The notes: generated from the letters alone by a model not told the origin. Positions 1 through 13,035 are shown, counted from the stretch's first letter. The stretch is 64,000 nt of DNA from Tetrahymena thermophila SB210 (GCF_000189635.1 NW_002476365.1:698268-762267), one strand, 5' to 3'. Numbers and translations are program-made.

Positions 1-3000
1 GCTCTGATTATAAGGAAACTATTCCTCAAAATTAGAACTTGATATAATTGAATTATTGATTTGTTGATTTTCATTCTCAAGAAATGTTTTTGTCTTATTA
101 TGCTGATCAGTTAAATTTCCGTCGCGTATAATTTTAGTAAAATTATTGAAAGAATATTTGCTATTGGATGAATAAAATTCAGAATTATGTTAAGTATTTT
201 ATTTTTCAAACTCATCTGTATAATTTTGTAATACTGATTTTTCTATTTAACTTTTTTGATCTAAAAAATTTTTACTAGTTTAATATGACTTTATGTGTAA
301 TTCTATTTACTCTTTTATTGAGTCTGTTAGTGAATATGTCTTTTTGATATTTTCGCATGTTGTTTACTAAAATTAGTTTATTTATTTTTCTAATTTATCC
401 ATATATTTAGTTAGTTTATCTATTATCTTTTGATAAATTGAGTATTTATAAACCTTTTAAAATATGTTTATAACAAAATATTTATCTGAATCATCAAATT
501 CATTCATTGTTAGAATATTTGTAAGCTATTCTTCTAAATTGTTAAATTCGTATTTCTTTTCTTGGAGATAATTTATTGCGTATTTATTTTGGCAGATAGA
601 AATTATATCTTTTTAAAAAGTATTTAGATGATATTTCTTTCTAGTATTGTCATTATATAGATACTATTCAATACTTTCGTAGAGTTTATTTTCATCATAT
701 TGCAGTTCACATAATTTATTTCTTGATATATTAAATTTTTAATAAATTTATATTTTTATTGCATGATATTATTCCATTTTTCTTTGCTTGATGACGAAAA
801 ATAATAAACTTTCGTACATTTTAAGTATATTATTAGACTGTAGAGAAACTAACATCAAGAATATATCATCAGAAATTAAATTTTTAAGTAATTTATAATC
901 AAATTAAATTTCCAAATTTGGTTTTTTTCTATTTACAGCAATATCTATTATTGCTTTCTTAACTTGTGTGTAGTATTTTTAATATTCTATTTAAGAATCT
1001 TTATATAGGCAATCATAGAGGAGATTCATGAATATTTCAAATTTTTACCAAATGAAAAATTTAGTCCTAGATTTGACTGTATCTAATTAGCTATCGCAGA
1101 TCATTTCAATAAGTTTTATGAAATCTTTGCTGAACATGAAATTTATTTCTTTGCTTGCATATTTTGAAATGTAGGCTGCGTAATTATCTGTCCCAGAATT
1201 TATTAAGTCTATCTTTTCTCCTCTAATTAGTTCATATAAAACAATAATTAAAGCTGTTAAATCAGTGTTTTCACTTATAGGTTGACTTGATGCTTGCTAG
1301 TAGCTTCTATAGAGTTTGGTACCACTATTATCCATGTAGTAGCTAAATTCTAGGAAAAGTTCTGAAATACCATTATCAATAAAAACTATCTCACGTATAT
1401 TTCTCATTGCTATATTTAGCAACTTAATATCTTTATGGATAATGCAGTTTTCTTTTAGCATATGGGCTGCTTATTCAGACCGAAGCATAACCGAAAATAA
1501 ATCTTTTTTAGTAAATTATAAATTTTATTTTGTCATCTAATTTAATGAATTTTAAGTATGTGTTGGGATATTTAGATTTGAATCAATTTCAGCTTACTAT
1601 TACTGTATAGTATTATTCTACGTACTTTGGTGGTGAGTATCTTAAGATAACGTAGATTAACTATTAATAGTAGAGTTTATTTGGCTATTTTCTTTTTGAT
1701 TTTGCTATTGTCTTTATTCTCTTTATGAATTGATCTAAGAAGCAATATTTACTTTTTATTTATTTAGATTTTATTGTTAGTTTTCATTTTTGAAATGGCC
1801 ATTACCTAATATGTCTTGATAAAGGATAGGATAATATTCTAATATTAAAAATATTTTGTTATCCTAGATGAAGTGATAAATATATCTATTGAAGCAGTTA
1901 TACCCAATACTTTCATGAAATGATTGATATTTTTAGTGTTGCTTATCTCTTAGGTATATGGCAATAGCTACTTCTTAAACGAAAGAGTAATCATGATAAC
2001 TAAATTCAATTTCACCTGGTTTTTAATAACATATTAAGCTATACATTTTTACGAACACTAATTAATTTTTAAACCTTAAAGATTTTGTGTATGCAGTTAC
2101 ATTATTATCTTTTCCATTTTATTTTTCGATTTTTTCACAGTGCTCCTTCCATTTTTTTAAGAATATTTCATAATCAACTTTAAATAAAACTGTAAAAATA
2201 TTATCGTCTGTTTAGTTTTGAATTTGTAAAAAAATATTATTCATTATTTTTCTAATATGCAAAATTGGCTAGTCGTTTTTTATATCTACATTAAGAGAAT
2301 TTAGTTAATTTCCGATAAAACTTTCTTTCATTTTAGAATAGCTTAACTTCCAAAACAGTTTATATGTTTCATTTTTCTTTTATAAATCTTTCTCAATTTC
2401 ATCAACTAACTATTTATATTAAGATTCTAATTTTAGATCTCTAGCTTTCCATTTTAGCTGTTCTAAATATAACAAATACTTATAATAATAGCTTTATGAG
2501 AGTATAGAAAGACACCTATAAATGTTTAGAAAACCTATAACACCTTAACTATAAATATATATTTCTGAAAGCTACTTCAAATATTTAATCAATAAAGGTT
2601 TTTTATCATTATCTACTTTAGAAATAGAAAGTTTTTCTTCAACAGAGATTTCATTAAATTTTTCATAAATAGTTTCCTCTGATTGAGAATGAGTAATTAG
2701 TTTTTCTTTCTTCATGACTAATCTTACTACTCTTAAGCATCGACTTATAAAATCTTCGCATTCTTACATATCTTATAAGAAAAAGAAACATTTATGTATC
2801 TATGAAACTCCTAAATCAAATTTTTGGTTTTTAGTGTAAATATTCAAAGTCTATTTTAGCAAATCATATCTTTTATCCTTGAAGTTCTTTTTTTAATCTC
2901 TAAATAATATGTAGCATTAAAAAAAGAAATCAATAAAACCTAACTCTATACCTTTCATTTATTCTTTCTTCTTAATATCTTTTATTCCCTTTTTTATTTT

Positions 3001-3792
3001 AAAATTTTTAATCTTCTATTAAAAACTTGAGAATAAATTAGTAAAATTATCTTTTTTTTCTTAATCATTTAGGCTGAAATCAAACTGCCCAGAGTCGTCC
3101 AAGTTTTCTTAAATAAAATCTAAACCAATATGTAAATAGTCCTTATAATTTAGTTTAAAGAAATAATGTTTGCACATTGTATAATCATAGAATTTGTGTT
3201 TTGCGTCAAAGTTTATTTAAGCAAATCCTCTATAGTAAAAGTACATCATCATCAATTTATCAAATTATTTTGTTTCTTTTATCATTAAAGGCATTCTCTT
3301 TATAATTTTATCTACTGCTTTGCATATTTCATAAATTAAAATGTAAAAATTATCATTACATATTTTTTAAATAGTTATTACAGCCAATTCAAAATACATA
3401 AGAGCTAGATTTCCATCATCTATATTTTAAGACAGTAAATTCAAAAACGAATTGAGAAGCTAGTAAAGCTAAGACTCGAAACATAAACTCAAAGTTAAAA
3501 ATTACTTTTTTATATTTATTCGAAACTCATTAACCTATTAACTAAAATTTAGTTTATGATTTCTAAAAGGCAGCACTATTTCTTCAATACACTGATCTGA
3601 CAATTAAGCCTTCTACAAGCAATTAACAGATTAAATTATTTTAAAAATTATTTTATTTTCAGTAATTAAAAAAGCCTGTGGTTTTTTCTTCTTTTTTTAC
3701 TACTATGTTATTAATTCTTTTTATCTAAGCCTCAGTCTTTATTTTGAAATTCTTTCTAACTAAATTCTATATTTTCTATCTTATATTTGCAT
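1..3792 (-). CDS. Divergent Ser/Thr protein kinase, 3' end beyond the window
   Basis: In the ciliate code one frame is open from an ATG at 3792 leftwards to the window edge (about 1,264 residues, no TGA), so the C-terminus is missing. The N-terminal ~570 residues are not recognisable. The kinase fold follows. A beta-3 strand VFVKMYSL supplies the ATP-binding Lys (near 2075) and an alpha-C-like helix follows it. A hinge reads FLILEYYP (near 1830). The catalytic loop IIHKDIKLLN is at about 1418-1446. The metal-binding motif IDNG stands in place of DFG, and a GTKLYRSY segment sits where GTxxYxAPE is expected. HKD for HRD and DNG for DFG are unusual, but the key Lys, Asp and Asn are present, so activity is possible. 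About 360 residues follow the kinase core up to the edge. I cannot assign a kinase family. Confidence 0.75.
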
Positions 3793-5044
3793 ATTTAATT
3801 AAACTTTTTAATTTTTAGTGGAATAGACATACTAATTACTCTGCTTTTGAATAAGCTAAGAAAGATAATCTTTACTTATTCTTTTATTAAAAATTCTTTA
3901 GATTTTGAAATACTTTATTTAATGATTAGGAAAGCTTAATCTTCTATTTTCCTTTTACAAAAAATCAAAATGAAAAAATTGAATTTTTTTCTTATTATTT
4001 TAAAAAAAATATCTTTTTTATAACTTGAAAACAATGTTAATTAGGCTTAAGATTTTTTTTAAAGGTAAATCAACGCTTTTTGTAAGATTTTTAAAATATT
4101 TCTAGAGTGTTTAACTGGTAAATTTTTTTTAATTTAAATAATCTTGCAAATACTGAGTCTTCTGAGGATTATAAAAATAGCTTTATGCTATTCTTTCTCT
4201 TAAAATATCATGATTGTCTTATTAACCAAGTTTATATGTTTAAAATCTACTTTCTATAAAGCTATCTATGCCATTCATTTCTTAAGGAATGACCAAATAA
4301 TCTTTATCTATTTTAATTTAGCTTTACCTTTTTTAAAACTCAAAAGAAATATTTGTTTTTTTATATTTTTTATATAAAAAATTGTTTATTTTTTTCTAAT
4401 TTCAATTTAAAATTGTTATCAAACAACTTTTGCATTTTGTTTAGGATATCTAAATTGAGGTATTTAGAATTCATCGAAATCAAAGTGTTTATTTAATTAA
4501 TTAAACATTGATCAGAATTTTATTAAGAAATTATCTTTGTTAATAAATAAAACCTTTTTAATTAAGCTTTACCATTAATTTTTTAAAAATTTTCTGAGTT
4601 TTTTACACTGATCAAAGATAAAGTAATCAATATGGTAAAATCAAGTTCTATTTAATTTTGCTCAATATATTTTTGCATAAAGGTAAAAAGATTTAACAAT
4701 AAAATTCGAAAGTAAAATTCAATTATCAAAAAACTAAACTCATCTTTTTAATTGTTTGTGTAAATTCCTTTTATATTATTAATACAAAAATAAAAGGATT
4801 GTTAGTTAGTTAGCTATTATGCTTTTTATATTTGATCCTATTATGATATAACTTCTGAATAGCTCTTAGACAATTGATTTTAGTTGATATTCATGTAAAT
4901 TGAATGATTAAATAAATACTTAGTGGGGGAGAAATTTTTTGCATTTAGCTTAGTTTAAATACCAATAATGAATTAAAAAGCAGAAATTGACTATTTAATA
5001 AGAATATATGTTCAACACTGGTTAGCAAGCAGTAAAACACATAA
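3793..5044. other. Intergenic, AT-rich, divergent promoter region
   Basis: This stretch separates the start codons of the kinase (minus) and NC2-beta (plus), so it should hold both promoters. I see long A/T runs and no conserved gene, RNA gene or clear repeat. Confidence 0.5.
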
Positions 5045-6275
5045 ATGGACGGGGACGAAAATTTACCAAGAGGTTTTAATTTACATTCTATTTTAGGATT
5101 GGCAGATAGCGTTTCCTTCAAATAAATCATTTTTAAATAAGCATAGCTGCCTTAAAAGTACATAAAAAACCTTTTCTAAAACTCATAAATTTAAAATATT
5201 AATAGCAACTGTTGGTGCATTTGTTAAAGAAAATTTAGATGGCATGAAATGTTCAAATGAATTTATAGAGTTTATTTTGCGTGTTTCAAGAGGTAACTTT
5301 GAATACAATATTAAACATTAAAATTTCTATCAATTGAGAGGCAATTCATCATTAATTACTCTTAATTATTCATTTTTCTACCCGTTTACTTTTAAATCTT
5401 ATGAATTTTTAAAAAGAATATATTAGTGTGATTGCAGATGAAGCAAATAAGATATGCCTACAGGAAGGGAAAAAAACGATAGCACCTTATTATATCTATC
5501 AAGCTTTAAAAGTAATTTCAAAATAATTTATTTAGATGCAGAAAAATCCATTTTGTAACAAAAATACTAAAATTCATGCAAACTTTTTAGTGCTAATCAT
5601 TACTTTAAGATCAAAACCAACTTTAGCGCTCAATAAAAAATGATATCATATTCAAAAAATAAATTCTTATTATTTATAATTAATAGAAATATAACTTAGA
5701 TTCTTAAATAGAGGAGCTAGAATAAGCCAAACAGACATTCTCAGAAGAAAATCATGTAAATATTTTGCAAATCAAATAAAAATTTGAAAAAGATTTGAAA
5801 TTAGAATGTTATTTAGAAAAAATCATCAGAGAAAATAAAAAAATAAATTAACAATCTTCTTTTTTTTAAATAAAAAATATAGAAAGCTTAAAATGAAATA
5901 TATAAAAATCCAGAAATGGTATAATAACTCATAAGAGCTTAAGAACAGCTATTTGAATAATCAAGAAATAAAACTGAACCACAAAAGTAGTAACTAAATG
6001 TATTATTATCAGGAGAAGGTAAATCTTTTTAATTTAAATTTTATTTACTATCTGTTGTGCTGTCAAGTGGCAAATGGAGTTGATTTTTGTCTAACATGTT
6101 ATTGAAAGTTTAAAAATAAATTAATGAATATTTATTAACTAATAATATTATAGATTATAAAGATTTTGCAGATATAACAAAGAAGTCAGATTTTATTGGT
6201 TTAACAAGTACATAGAGCAAAGAGAGCCTTAATAAATAAAGCGAATTAGAAGATGAAGATGATGATTATTAATGA
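5045..6275 (+). CDS. DR1: NC2-beta / Dr1 histone-fold transcription repressor
   Basis: The exon model 5045-5072, 5206-5292, 5417-5511, 5687-5755, 5883-6018, 6154-6275 sums to 537 bases (178 residues plus TGA); human Dr1 is 176. The protein begins MDGDENLPRATVGAFVKEN, matching the Dr1 opening (IPRAAINKMIKE). The histone fold continues with SREYISVIADEANKIC and EGKKTIAPYYIYQALK, the most conserved Dr1 block. A Gln-rich helix follows (PEMVQQLIRAQEQLFEQ), then an acidic tail ending ELEDEDDDYQ. In other eukaryotes Dr1 pairs with DRAP1, binds TBP on DNA and blocks TFIIA/TFIIB entry. The start was chosen because splicing from 5045 restores the LPRATV motif; an ATG further upstream at 4969 reads through the intron. 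The fourth exon boundary (5687) is the least certain. Confidence 0.88.
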
Positions 6276-6823
6276 GTGAGTCTAAAAAAAACTAGAATAA
6301 AGCTAAACAAAATATATATGCTCTCTAAATCTTATCAGACAAATTTGATAATTAATTAAATAAATAAATAAATTAAAACACATAAATTTTGTGCAAAAAT
6401 CAAAATTTTCCATCATAAAATATTATCAAAATACTTTAAAATAAATATTTTTGTATCATTTATAATTAATTATGTCCTCAGTTCATTTATTTTAGTGCAT
6501 TTTCCATTATTTTTATTCAACTAATGAATTCTAATTCTACTTAATAAATATCTGTTTTTATATATTATATTTAAAGATTTCATTTAAATACTTTTCATCA
6601 TTATTAAAAACTCACATAAAAAAATAGTAATTTATTTTCTGTTGGTTCATTTACTAAATTACAAATAATTAAATGCAAGCTAAATACTTCTTAAAGTTAT
6701 CTAAACATTTATTTTTGTTGTTATTAAATGCTAAATTTCTATTTAGGATTTTAAATTTATGAATTTTTAAATACACAAAAACAATTTTAATGAATAACGC
6801 TTTTCAAACAATAAGCTATTTCT
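6276..6823. other. Intergenic, convergent gene ends
   Basis: AT-rich spacer between two convergent stop codons, with no recognisable gene or RNA. It presumably holds two 3' UTRs. Confidence 0.5.
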
Positions 6824-7562
6824 TCACTCAAAGATTTTCTTTCCAAGCTATTTGTCTTCTAAAATAACTCTGTATTTATCTACTGTTGCTACCTTTTATT
6901 GATCTACACAAAATCTTATTTCAAATGCATAGTTCAAAACACCATGAGGATAGACATCTATTTTGAAGCATCCATCTTTTATCTTGGAGTGCTCAAAGTT
7001 GTAGTGTTATTTCTCTGGCTTTTTTAATGTAAATTCTTGAATGATATTTTCTTATAATTTTATATCACCTATCTTGCTTTCTTTACTTAAAATAGAACTT
7101 AACAATAAATTTTATAATTCACCAACTTGCTTTTTTCCCTTTTCAGATTATAAAAAATCATGGCATAAGATTCATCAGGTAAAATAAGAATAGAAATAAA
7201 TAACTAAACAATTACATTTTGGCAAATAAATTTCCAATAATTGCTAACATTATAAAATTATAAAATCCATTTTTCACAGTAGTCTTATTGAACTATAGAT
7301 TGAATTTAAGAAGGCTAAATTTCATACTAAAGCTTATCTTAACCATCCAAAGTCATTATGTAGCTAATCTAAAAGTTCTTAAGTTCAACAGTTCTATCTT
7401 TTAATGTCTATTTAATCTTTTTTGAAGGTCTTTCATCATCTATTTATATTGAAATGTGTTTTTATAAGTCAACTATATGCTTTTATCTTTACCTCCATGC
7501 TATAATGAACGTGTTATGCACAAAAATAGGAGCGTTATATATAAACTATTTATTTTTTTCAT
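6824..7562 (-). CDS. Small secreted or ER protein, function unknown
   Basis: The complement of 6824-7138, 7216-7439 and 7493-7562 gives 609 bases (202 residues). It begins with a clear signal peptide, MKKINSLYITLLFLCITRS. Mature residues include DDERPSKKIKQTLKD, a Trp/Tyr-rich stretch around FYNVSNYWKFICQN, and a beta-rich end with YPHGVLNYAFEIRFCVD. Both introns (53 and 77 bases) have GTAAAG or GTAATT donors and AG acceptors, and they join the frames exactly. No TM segment follows the signal peptide, so it is probably secreted or ER-lumenal. I do not recognise the family. Confidence 0.6.
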
Positions 7563-7864
7563 TTGCTTGAATTTAAGATATTTTAATTTATAAAATTTGA
7601 TGCTATAATAATTTAAATTCCAGCAAAAAGGGAATATTTATTTACACTCTGAATATCATAAAATCTTAAAAGGGTTTTTTTCATCTTATTATAAATCAAT
7701 TAAAATTAAAATATAAATAAATCTATGTAGACTTTATGCAAGTTAGATAAAAAGAGTTAAAAGAAGGATTAAAGTATATTATACAATCAAGTATTTGATT
7801 TTTATTTATAAAATATTTAATTTAAAATATATTTTTGTTTAAACATTAATTTGATAATGAATTT
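7563..7864. other. Intergenic between two minus-strand genes
   Basis: About 300 bases of AT-rich DNA between the stop of the VTT gene and the start of the small secreted-protein gene. Nothing is recognisable in it beyond a probable promoter and 3' UTR. Confidence 0.4.
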
Positions 7865-9000
7865 TCAATTAATTTTCTTCTCAGTTTTGGCAGCTGCAGC
7901 CTCTTTGTTATGTTTTTCATCAAACTGTTCGATTTTCTTTTTAAAGAGAGTTGGAATTAAGGCAAGGAAACCAAGGAGAGCTATCCATAAAATATTCTTT
8001 TTTTAATAATACATTTTTTAAATTGTTAATATAATTTTTTAAATAATTACTTGCAAACTAGCACCAACCTTATCAAGACTTGATAAAGTCATACCGGCAT
8101 TAATATGAATAATGTTAAGAGGCATCAAACCTGTTGTTAAAAATATTATTAAGGGAAAAATAAATATATAAGTTAGTTTTTTTACCAAAGAATGTGCCAA
8201 AGAAGAAACTAGTAATTGGCATTCCTACAATAGGTGAGGAGATGTTCACGAACCAATTAGGAACAAGAGGAGTTAATCTTAAGAAAAGCATGTAAAAGAA
8301 TGTATGTTCTCTGTTACTTTAGATCTTATTATAGAATTTCACAAGCATACTTGGGAAGTACTTAAGAACTAAACCTCTTCCTAAAGTATAAGAAAGTCCA
8401 TAACAGCAACTTGCACCAGTAGTTGCACACTATATTAATTTTTTTAATTAATTAGGTTAGAAAGAATGTTTAAATATTTTATCTTTCTCAAAAAAAAACT
8501 TTACAAAACAAACAAGCATAAATCCTTAGACACCACCAAATATAGCTCCACTCAATATACTGAGAAAAACTGGTCCAGGAATAGCAAAAGACTGCAAAAA
8601 TATATACAAATAGCAAAATGCAAATAGCACAAATGTATAATTTTATTCTGAATATTTATCTATGACTTAATGTATTAATCTCAAATCATCAGCACCTCTT
8701 GGGAATCTAAACAATTTTTCCTTTTCATCTCTATTTATAAGGCAAAATGCAATACAATAAAGCTTAAACCCAATAAAAAAATTATTTACTGTGTTAATTC
8801 AGGAGAAAATCTTAAGAGAACGCCAAACAAAACTAAAGCAACTAAGAATATTCCTAATAAAATGAACTTATTATTTTTTTGCTTTTCTACTTCTTCTCTT
8901 AACTTATTTATATCTTTTTATTTATAATTTGATATTTGTTATGCCACTCCCATCTAATTTTTATTTTTTTACCTAATTCTGTAGAATCTGCTTTCGACAT
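7865..9000 (-). CDS. VTT-domain (DedA/TMEM41-type) membrane protein
   Basis: Six exons, complement of 7865-7996, 8051-8130, 8186-8429, 8505-8730, 8790-8913 and 8973-9000, sum to 834 bases (277 residues); the five introns are 54-75 bases. The protein opens MSKADSTELG, then has a TM segment (ILLGIFLVALVLFGVLL). The VTT signature follows: FLQSFAIPGPVFLSILSGA, then GASCCYGLSYTLGR, then FLRLTPLVPNWFVNISSP, and INAGMTLSSLDKVG before the last TM. In animals this family (TMEM41B, VMP1) comprises ER phospholipid scramblases used in autophagy and lipid mobilisation. The C-terminus is a Lys/Glu-rich cytosolic tail. The order of motifs is diagnostic for the family; the substrate is inferred. Confidence 0.9.
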
Positions 9001-9274
9001 TTTAGTTAGTGTAAATCTATTTTTTTATGCTTTTTGTTTTTTTAAACAAATTTTTAACAAATCTTTACTTTTGAAATTTATTGTTTGTTTATTATTTTAA
9101 TTGATCAAATTTTGATTTTTAAAACGTGTTATCTAAAAAATATGATCAGAATTTTTAATCTTTTCAATATATTTAATTTAAGATTTGTATTTTTTTAGGC
9201 AAGTTTATTAAATAAATCCTGTCTTTTCCAAAAATTTAGTAGATATTCTAAATAAGCAAAAGGTTATAAAAGTT

Positions 9275-11769
9275 ATGGAGAATAATTCAGAATAGTAGGA
9301 AGAGATCTTATATTTTGTTAAGGAAAGCATAGAATTAGAAAATAAATAAATACAAGAAGTTATTATAGGACATTTTTACATAATATTTGTATCTTTCAGT
9401 GGATCGATTTATATTTTTGAGAAAGGAGAAGAATTTTAAGATGAAAATGATGACGAGTTTATGAATACCACAGATTCTTCTAATGAAGAAAATCAAATAA
9501 TAAAGAGTAAATAACAAAAGCAGCCTGAAAAAAAGAAAAATTTATTTCTAGATTTTGATCATAAGCTTGAATTACCTTTTGCAAAATCTCTCATTTTGAA
9601 TGATAAATAAAAAGAAATTAGGCTGTTAATTGTCGCAAAAAATGGTGAAATGTGCAATTTGTTTATCAACATAGAGTCTTTTAAAATTATTAATTATCAA
9701 CTAACAAAAATGAGCTTAGAAATATTAAATAAAGAGGATAAGATCATCAAAAGTGCAAAAATAATTGACTACAATAAATTGCTAATCGTTTATCCTTTCT
9801 AAATCTATCTAATTTAAAACGTAAAAATTTGTAGCAATCACAACAATCAGTATTCACTTTTTATAATTTTTTACTTTTATAAAAGGTTATAAACTAAAAA
9901 ACTGTAAGTTTAGCTAATATGATTTTTGAATGTGATGCAGAGATTGATCAGTTAGATTATTTTGACAATATTCTATGTATTTCTACTAAAAAAAGATATT
10001 ACTCGCTTAATTTAGCTACTCAGTAAGCAGTAAAATTAGGATCAGCTAAATCAATTGAAATGTAAGATTTTTTGGGTATAACTTTCTTTCCAAGAAACTA
10101 AAGTAAGTAAATTAAACATAAAAGCATATTTTTTTAGAATCTTAATATAAATTTAATTGAAAAGATGAATCGGTGATGGCAGCTAGACCAAATGGAAATA
10201 TGTGGAAGGCATAAGTGAGCTCTGGAAAAGTTCTTACAACTCTTCAGTTCACAGATGAAGATAACAATAAATTAAAGTAAATTATAATAAAAAAAATAGG
10301 TAGAAAAAATATTTTCGCTAATTTAAATAGTTTTGGAAGGCTTTATGCATTTAATAGATATATTCTCTCAATTAATGGTTAAAATAGATTGTATATCATA
10401 GATATGAATGATAAGCAGCTGATGACTAAAGTATTTCCCAATTGCTCTCAGTTGACTTTCTTATACAACCATTATAATTAAAGTGAAAAAACTGACTCAA
10501 ACAATAAAAATGAATTTCAAGAGAGGTCTTTTTATCTTTACTACATGGAAAATGGCAGAAACTTAGTTATAGAGAGATGCTCAATTAAAAATATTCAAAA
10601 GAGCTTTGAAGCAAGTCTAAGTAAAAATTCAGTAGGGTAATGTGCTGAATTATTTGAAAAATATGAAGCCTTGTAAAATATTAAAAATCTCAAATCTCTT
10701 TTAAAAGCAAACCTTTAAAATCCATTAGATTTAAGGTTCTAATTTTCAAGCTCTTTTAAGGATTGTGTAAAGAAGGTAGCATTTTCTCCAAAAAATAAAA
10801 ATAAGCATTTTCTTTTTGTAAAAATAGATAGAAGAAGAATAGTTTTAATGGAATAGAGAAAAAGAGATAGAACAAAATGAATTAAAAGAAAACATTGAGT
10901 CAATTAAAAATAGCAAGAATAAACAACAAATATCATCTAAAATTCACAAATCGACTGAATAAAATATTACTAAAATTATAGATGTTGATAACTTACCTTT
11001 TCTTATGAGTAATAAAATAATTAAAATAATTTCGCTTGGGGATTCTTACTCATCTTGTTAAATTTGCCATTTAACAAACAAACAAAATACACAAAAATAT
11101 ATAAAAAATTCTAATTTTGGTGATTTCGAATTTAAGAAAAAGTAAAGTTCAGTTTTAAAAAAATAACATATATTGCCAAATGATAATTAAAATAAATAAA
11201 CAAAATATGGCAATAATTAATAGACACCAAATGAATTGCTTTTAGCTCATATGGTGTAAAAAATTCTACCTGGTAATAATCTAGAACAATAATCTGAATA
11301 AAAACTGATAAGTAATAATGAATTTATCCAAAATATAAATTAATTAATCTGTTAAAAAGTTTATTAATGCTAGATAGAAGTTTTTAAAACATAATTATTA
11401 GATAATTTGAGAAATAGAAATCCTAATTAGAAAAATTTTATTAATGAGAAATTAAAAAGTTTAAGTTTGATATAAATATTGATGCTTGTTTCAAGAAACT
11501 TTACAAAACAATTTATTAGTACTTAAAACAAATTTTAATAGAATTTATAACTTAATTACTAAATTTCATATACTATTTAATGTAAAAGTATAGTTGATAT
11601 GTTTAATGATACTAATATTTACCTCTAATTGAGCAAAATTATAATTACTAATCTACTTATTTATTATATCGGAGAATCATTTGCTAGCTAAATTATTAAT
11701 CAAAATGAAGATAACTTACTAGAGTTTGACTAAATAGCTGCTATTTTGAATTAATTAAGTGTAAATTGA
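9275..11769 (+). CDS. Beta-propeller-like protein (possibly HPS5/TECPR2-like), frame unresolved near 10.85 kb
   Basis: Exons 9275-9820 and 9886-10102 and a third starting at 10165 join in phase. The protein begins MENNSEQQEEILYFVKES and consists of short beta-strand repeats such as FVSFSGSIYIFEKGE and IDYNKLLIVYPFQIYL. The third exon has the string AARPNGNMWKAQVSSGKVL, which resembles the RPGxRxW...GxV signature I associate with HPS5/TECPR2 propellers; this is recalled similarity only. That exon frame reaches TGA at 10878-10880 (492 residues). A second, +1-shifted frame is open from about 10800 to the TGA at 11767-11769 (about 320 Lys/Gln-rich residues). No intron I tried joins the two. It may be one gene with a missed intron or a frameshift, or two features. 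Confidence 0.55.
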
Positions 11770-12345
11770 TATTTATAAAATGTTGACTAGGTCTAAATAA
11801 ATATATTTTAATAATTTTGAATAACTTTTCAAATCATAATAATAGATTATTAAATTAATTATGAAAAAAAGGTAAATATGTAATCATGTATAAAATAGAT
11901 AGGTTTCATTTATAATATTTTAATTGTTTTTACTTAATAAAGAATCAAATATATAAAATTTATAAAAAATATTTATCTATTAAAATATTTCAATTCATTC
12001 AAATAATTTTATTTACTATTTGATAATGCATTCAATGCATAATAAATAATTCTTTTGTTTGTTAAGATGTAAATAGTTGTTAGTTGTGAAATAAAAGATG
12101 AGGTTAAGACAAGATTAAAATTGAAATGTAAATTCATTTATTTTCTAGCGATATTTTATTTGATTTTTTTCAATTTAACCTATCTTAATTTTAAAATCAC
12201 TATTATGTATTTATTATACTTCATTCGCAGTCAAAATATTAATTTTAAACTGGTTTTTAATTAGTGCCTTAAATTCATATTTTTGATTTGTTTCTTTAAT
12301 TCAGAAATAAGAAAAAATAGAATTTAAAAAAAAAAATGATAATAG
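11770..12345. other. Intergenic, AT-rich
   Basis: No gene is visible between the end of the propeller-like gene and the tandem repeat. Only A/T runs occur. Confidence 0.4.
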
Positions 12346-13035
12346 TAGATCTATTTAAATTGATAATATAAAATTTTAATCAAAGTAAACCTCTCTTAAT
12401 CCATATGCTAGAGTACATTCATACAGTACAGGTATTTATAATTCATTAATTTTTGAAATGAAATAAATGAAAAAATAAGAATTAAACATAATAAACTATC
12501 TAGTGTTTGAGATCAAATAAGTAATTAAAAAATTATATCTATATTTATAATCATATTATAGTAAGAAAATATAGAAATATAAACTCAATAAATAAGTAAG
12601 TAAATATCAGAATGCAATATTTTAACAATTTTTTGTTTTCAATAATTTAAATAGATAAAAAAATAAAAATGACTAATAAAAAGATCACAAAGTAGATCAA
12701 TTAAATTGATATTATAAAATTTTAATCAAAGTAAACCTCTATTCATCCATATGCTAGGGTACATAGTACATACAGTACAGCTGTTTATAATTCATTAAAT
12801 TTTTGAAATGAAATAAATGAAAAAAATCAGAATTAAGCATAATAAATTATTTAGTTAAGTTTGAGATCAAATAAGTAATTTAAAAAAATATGTCTAAATT
12901 TATAATTATATTATAGAAATATAAATTCATATAGAAATAAGTAAATATCAGAATGCAATATTTTAACAATTTTTTGTTTTCAATAATTTAAAAAGATTAA
13001 AAAATAATAATGAAAAATAAAAAAGATCACAAAAA
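12346..13035 (+). repeat. Two-copy tandem repeat, unit about 345 bp
   Basis: Copy 1 (12346-12692) and copy 2 (12693 to about 13035) match along their full length. Both run in the order TAGATC, AAATTGATA, AATCAAAGTAAACCTCT, CCATATGCTAG, ACAGTACAG, TTTATAATTCATTAA, GAGATCAAATAAGTAATT, ATCAGAATGCAATATTTTAA and CAATTTTTTGTTTTCAATAA, ending in GATCACAAA. Differences are scattered substitutions and small indels. No reading frame is shared. It lies between two plus-strand genes and may fall in the promoter of the 14-3-3 gene downstream. Confidence 0.88.

Noticed and set aside
4969-5072. Upstream ATG for NC2-beta
   Set aside because: That frame runs into intron sequence and never reaches the histone fold; ATG 5045 splices to the conserved LPRATV motif.
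4945-5130. 61-residue minus-strand frame
   Set aside because: It lies antisense to the first exon and intron of NC2-beta and has no family resemblance; the plus-strand histone-fold gene explains the region.
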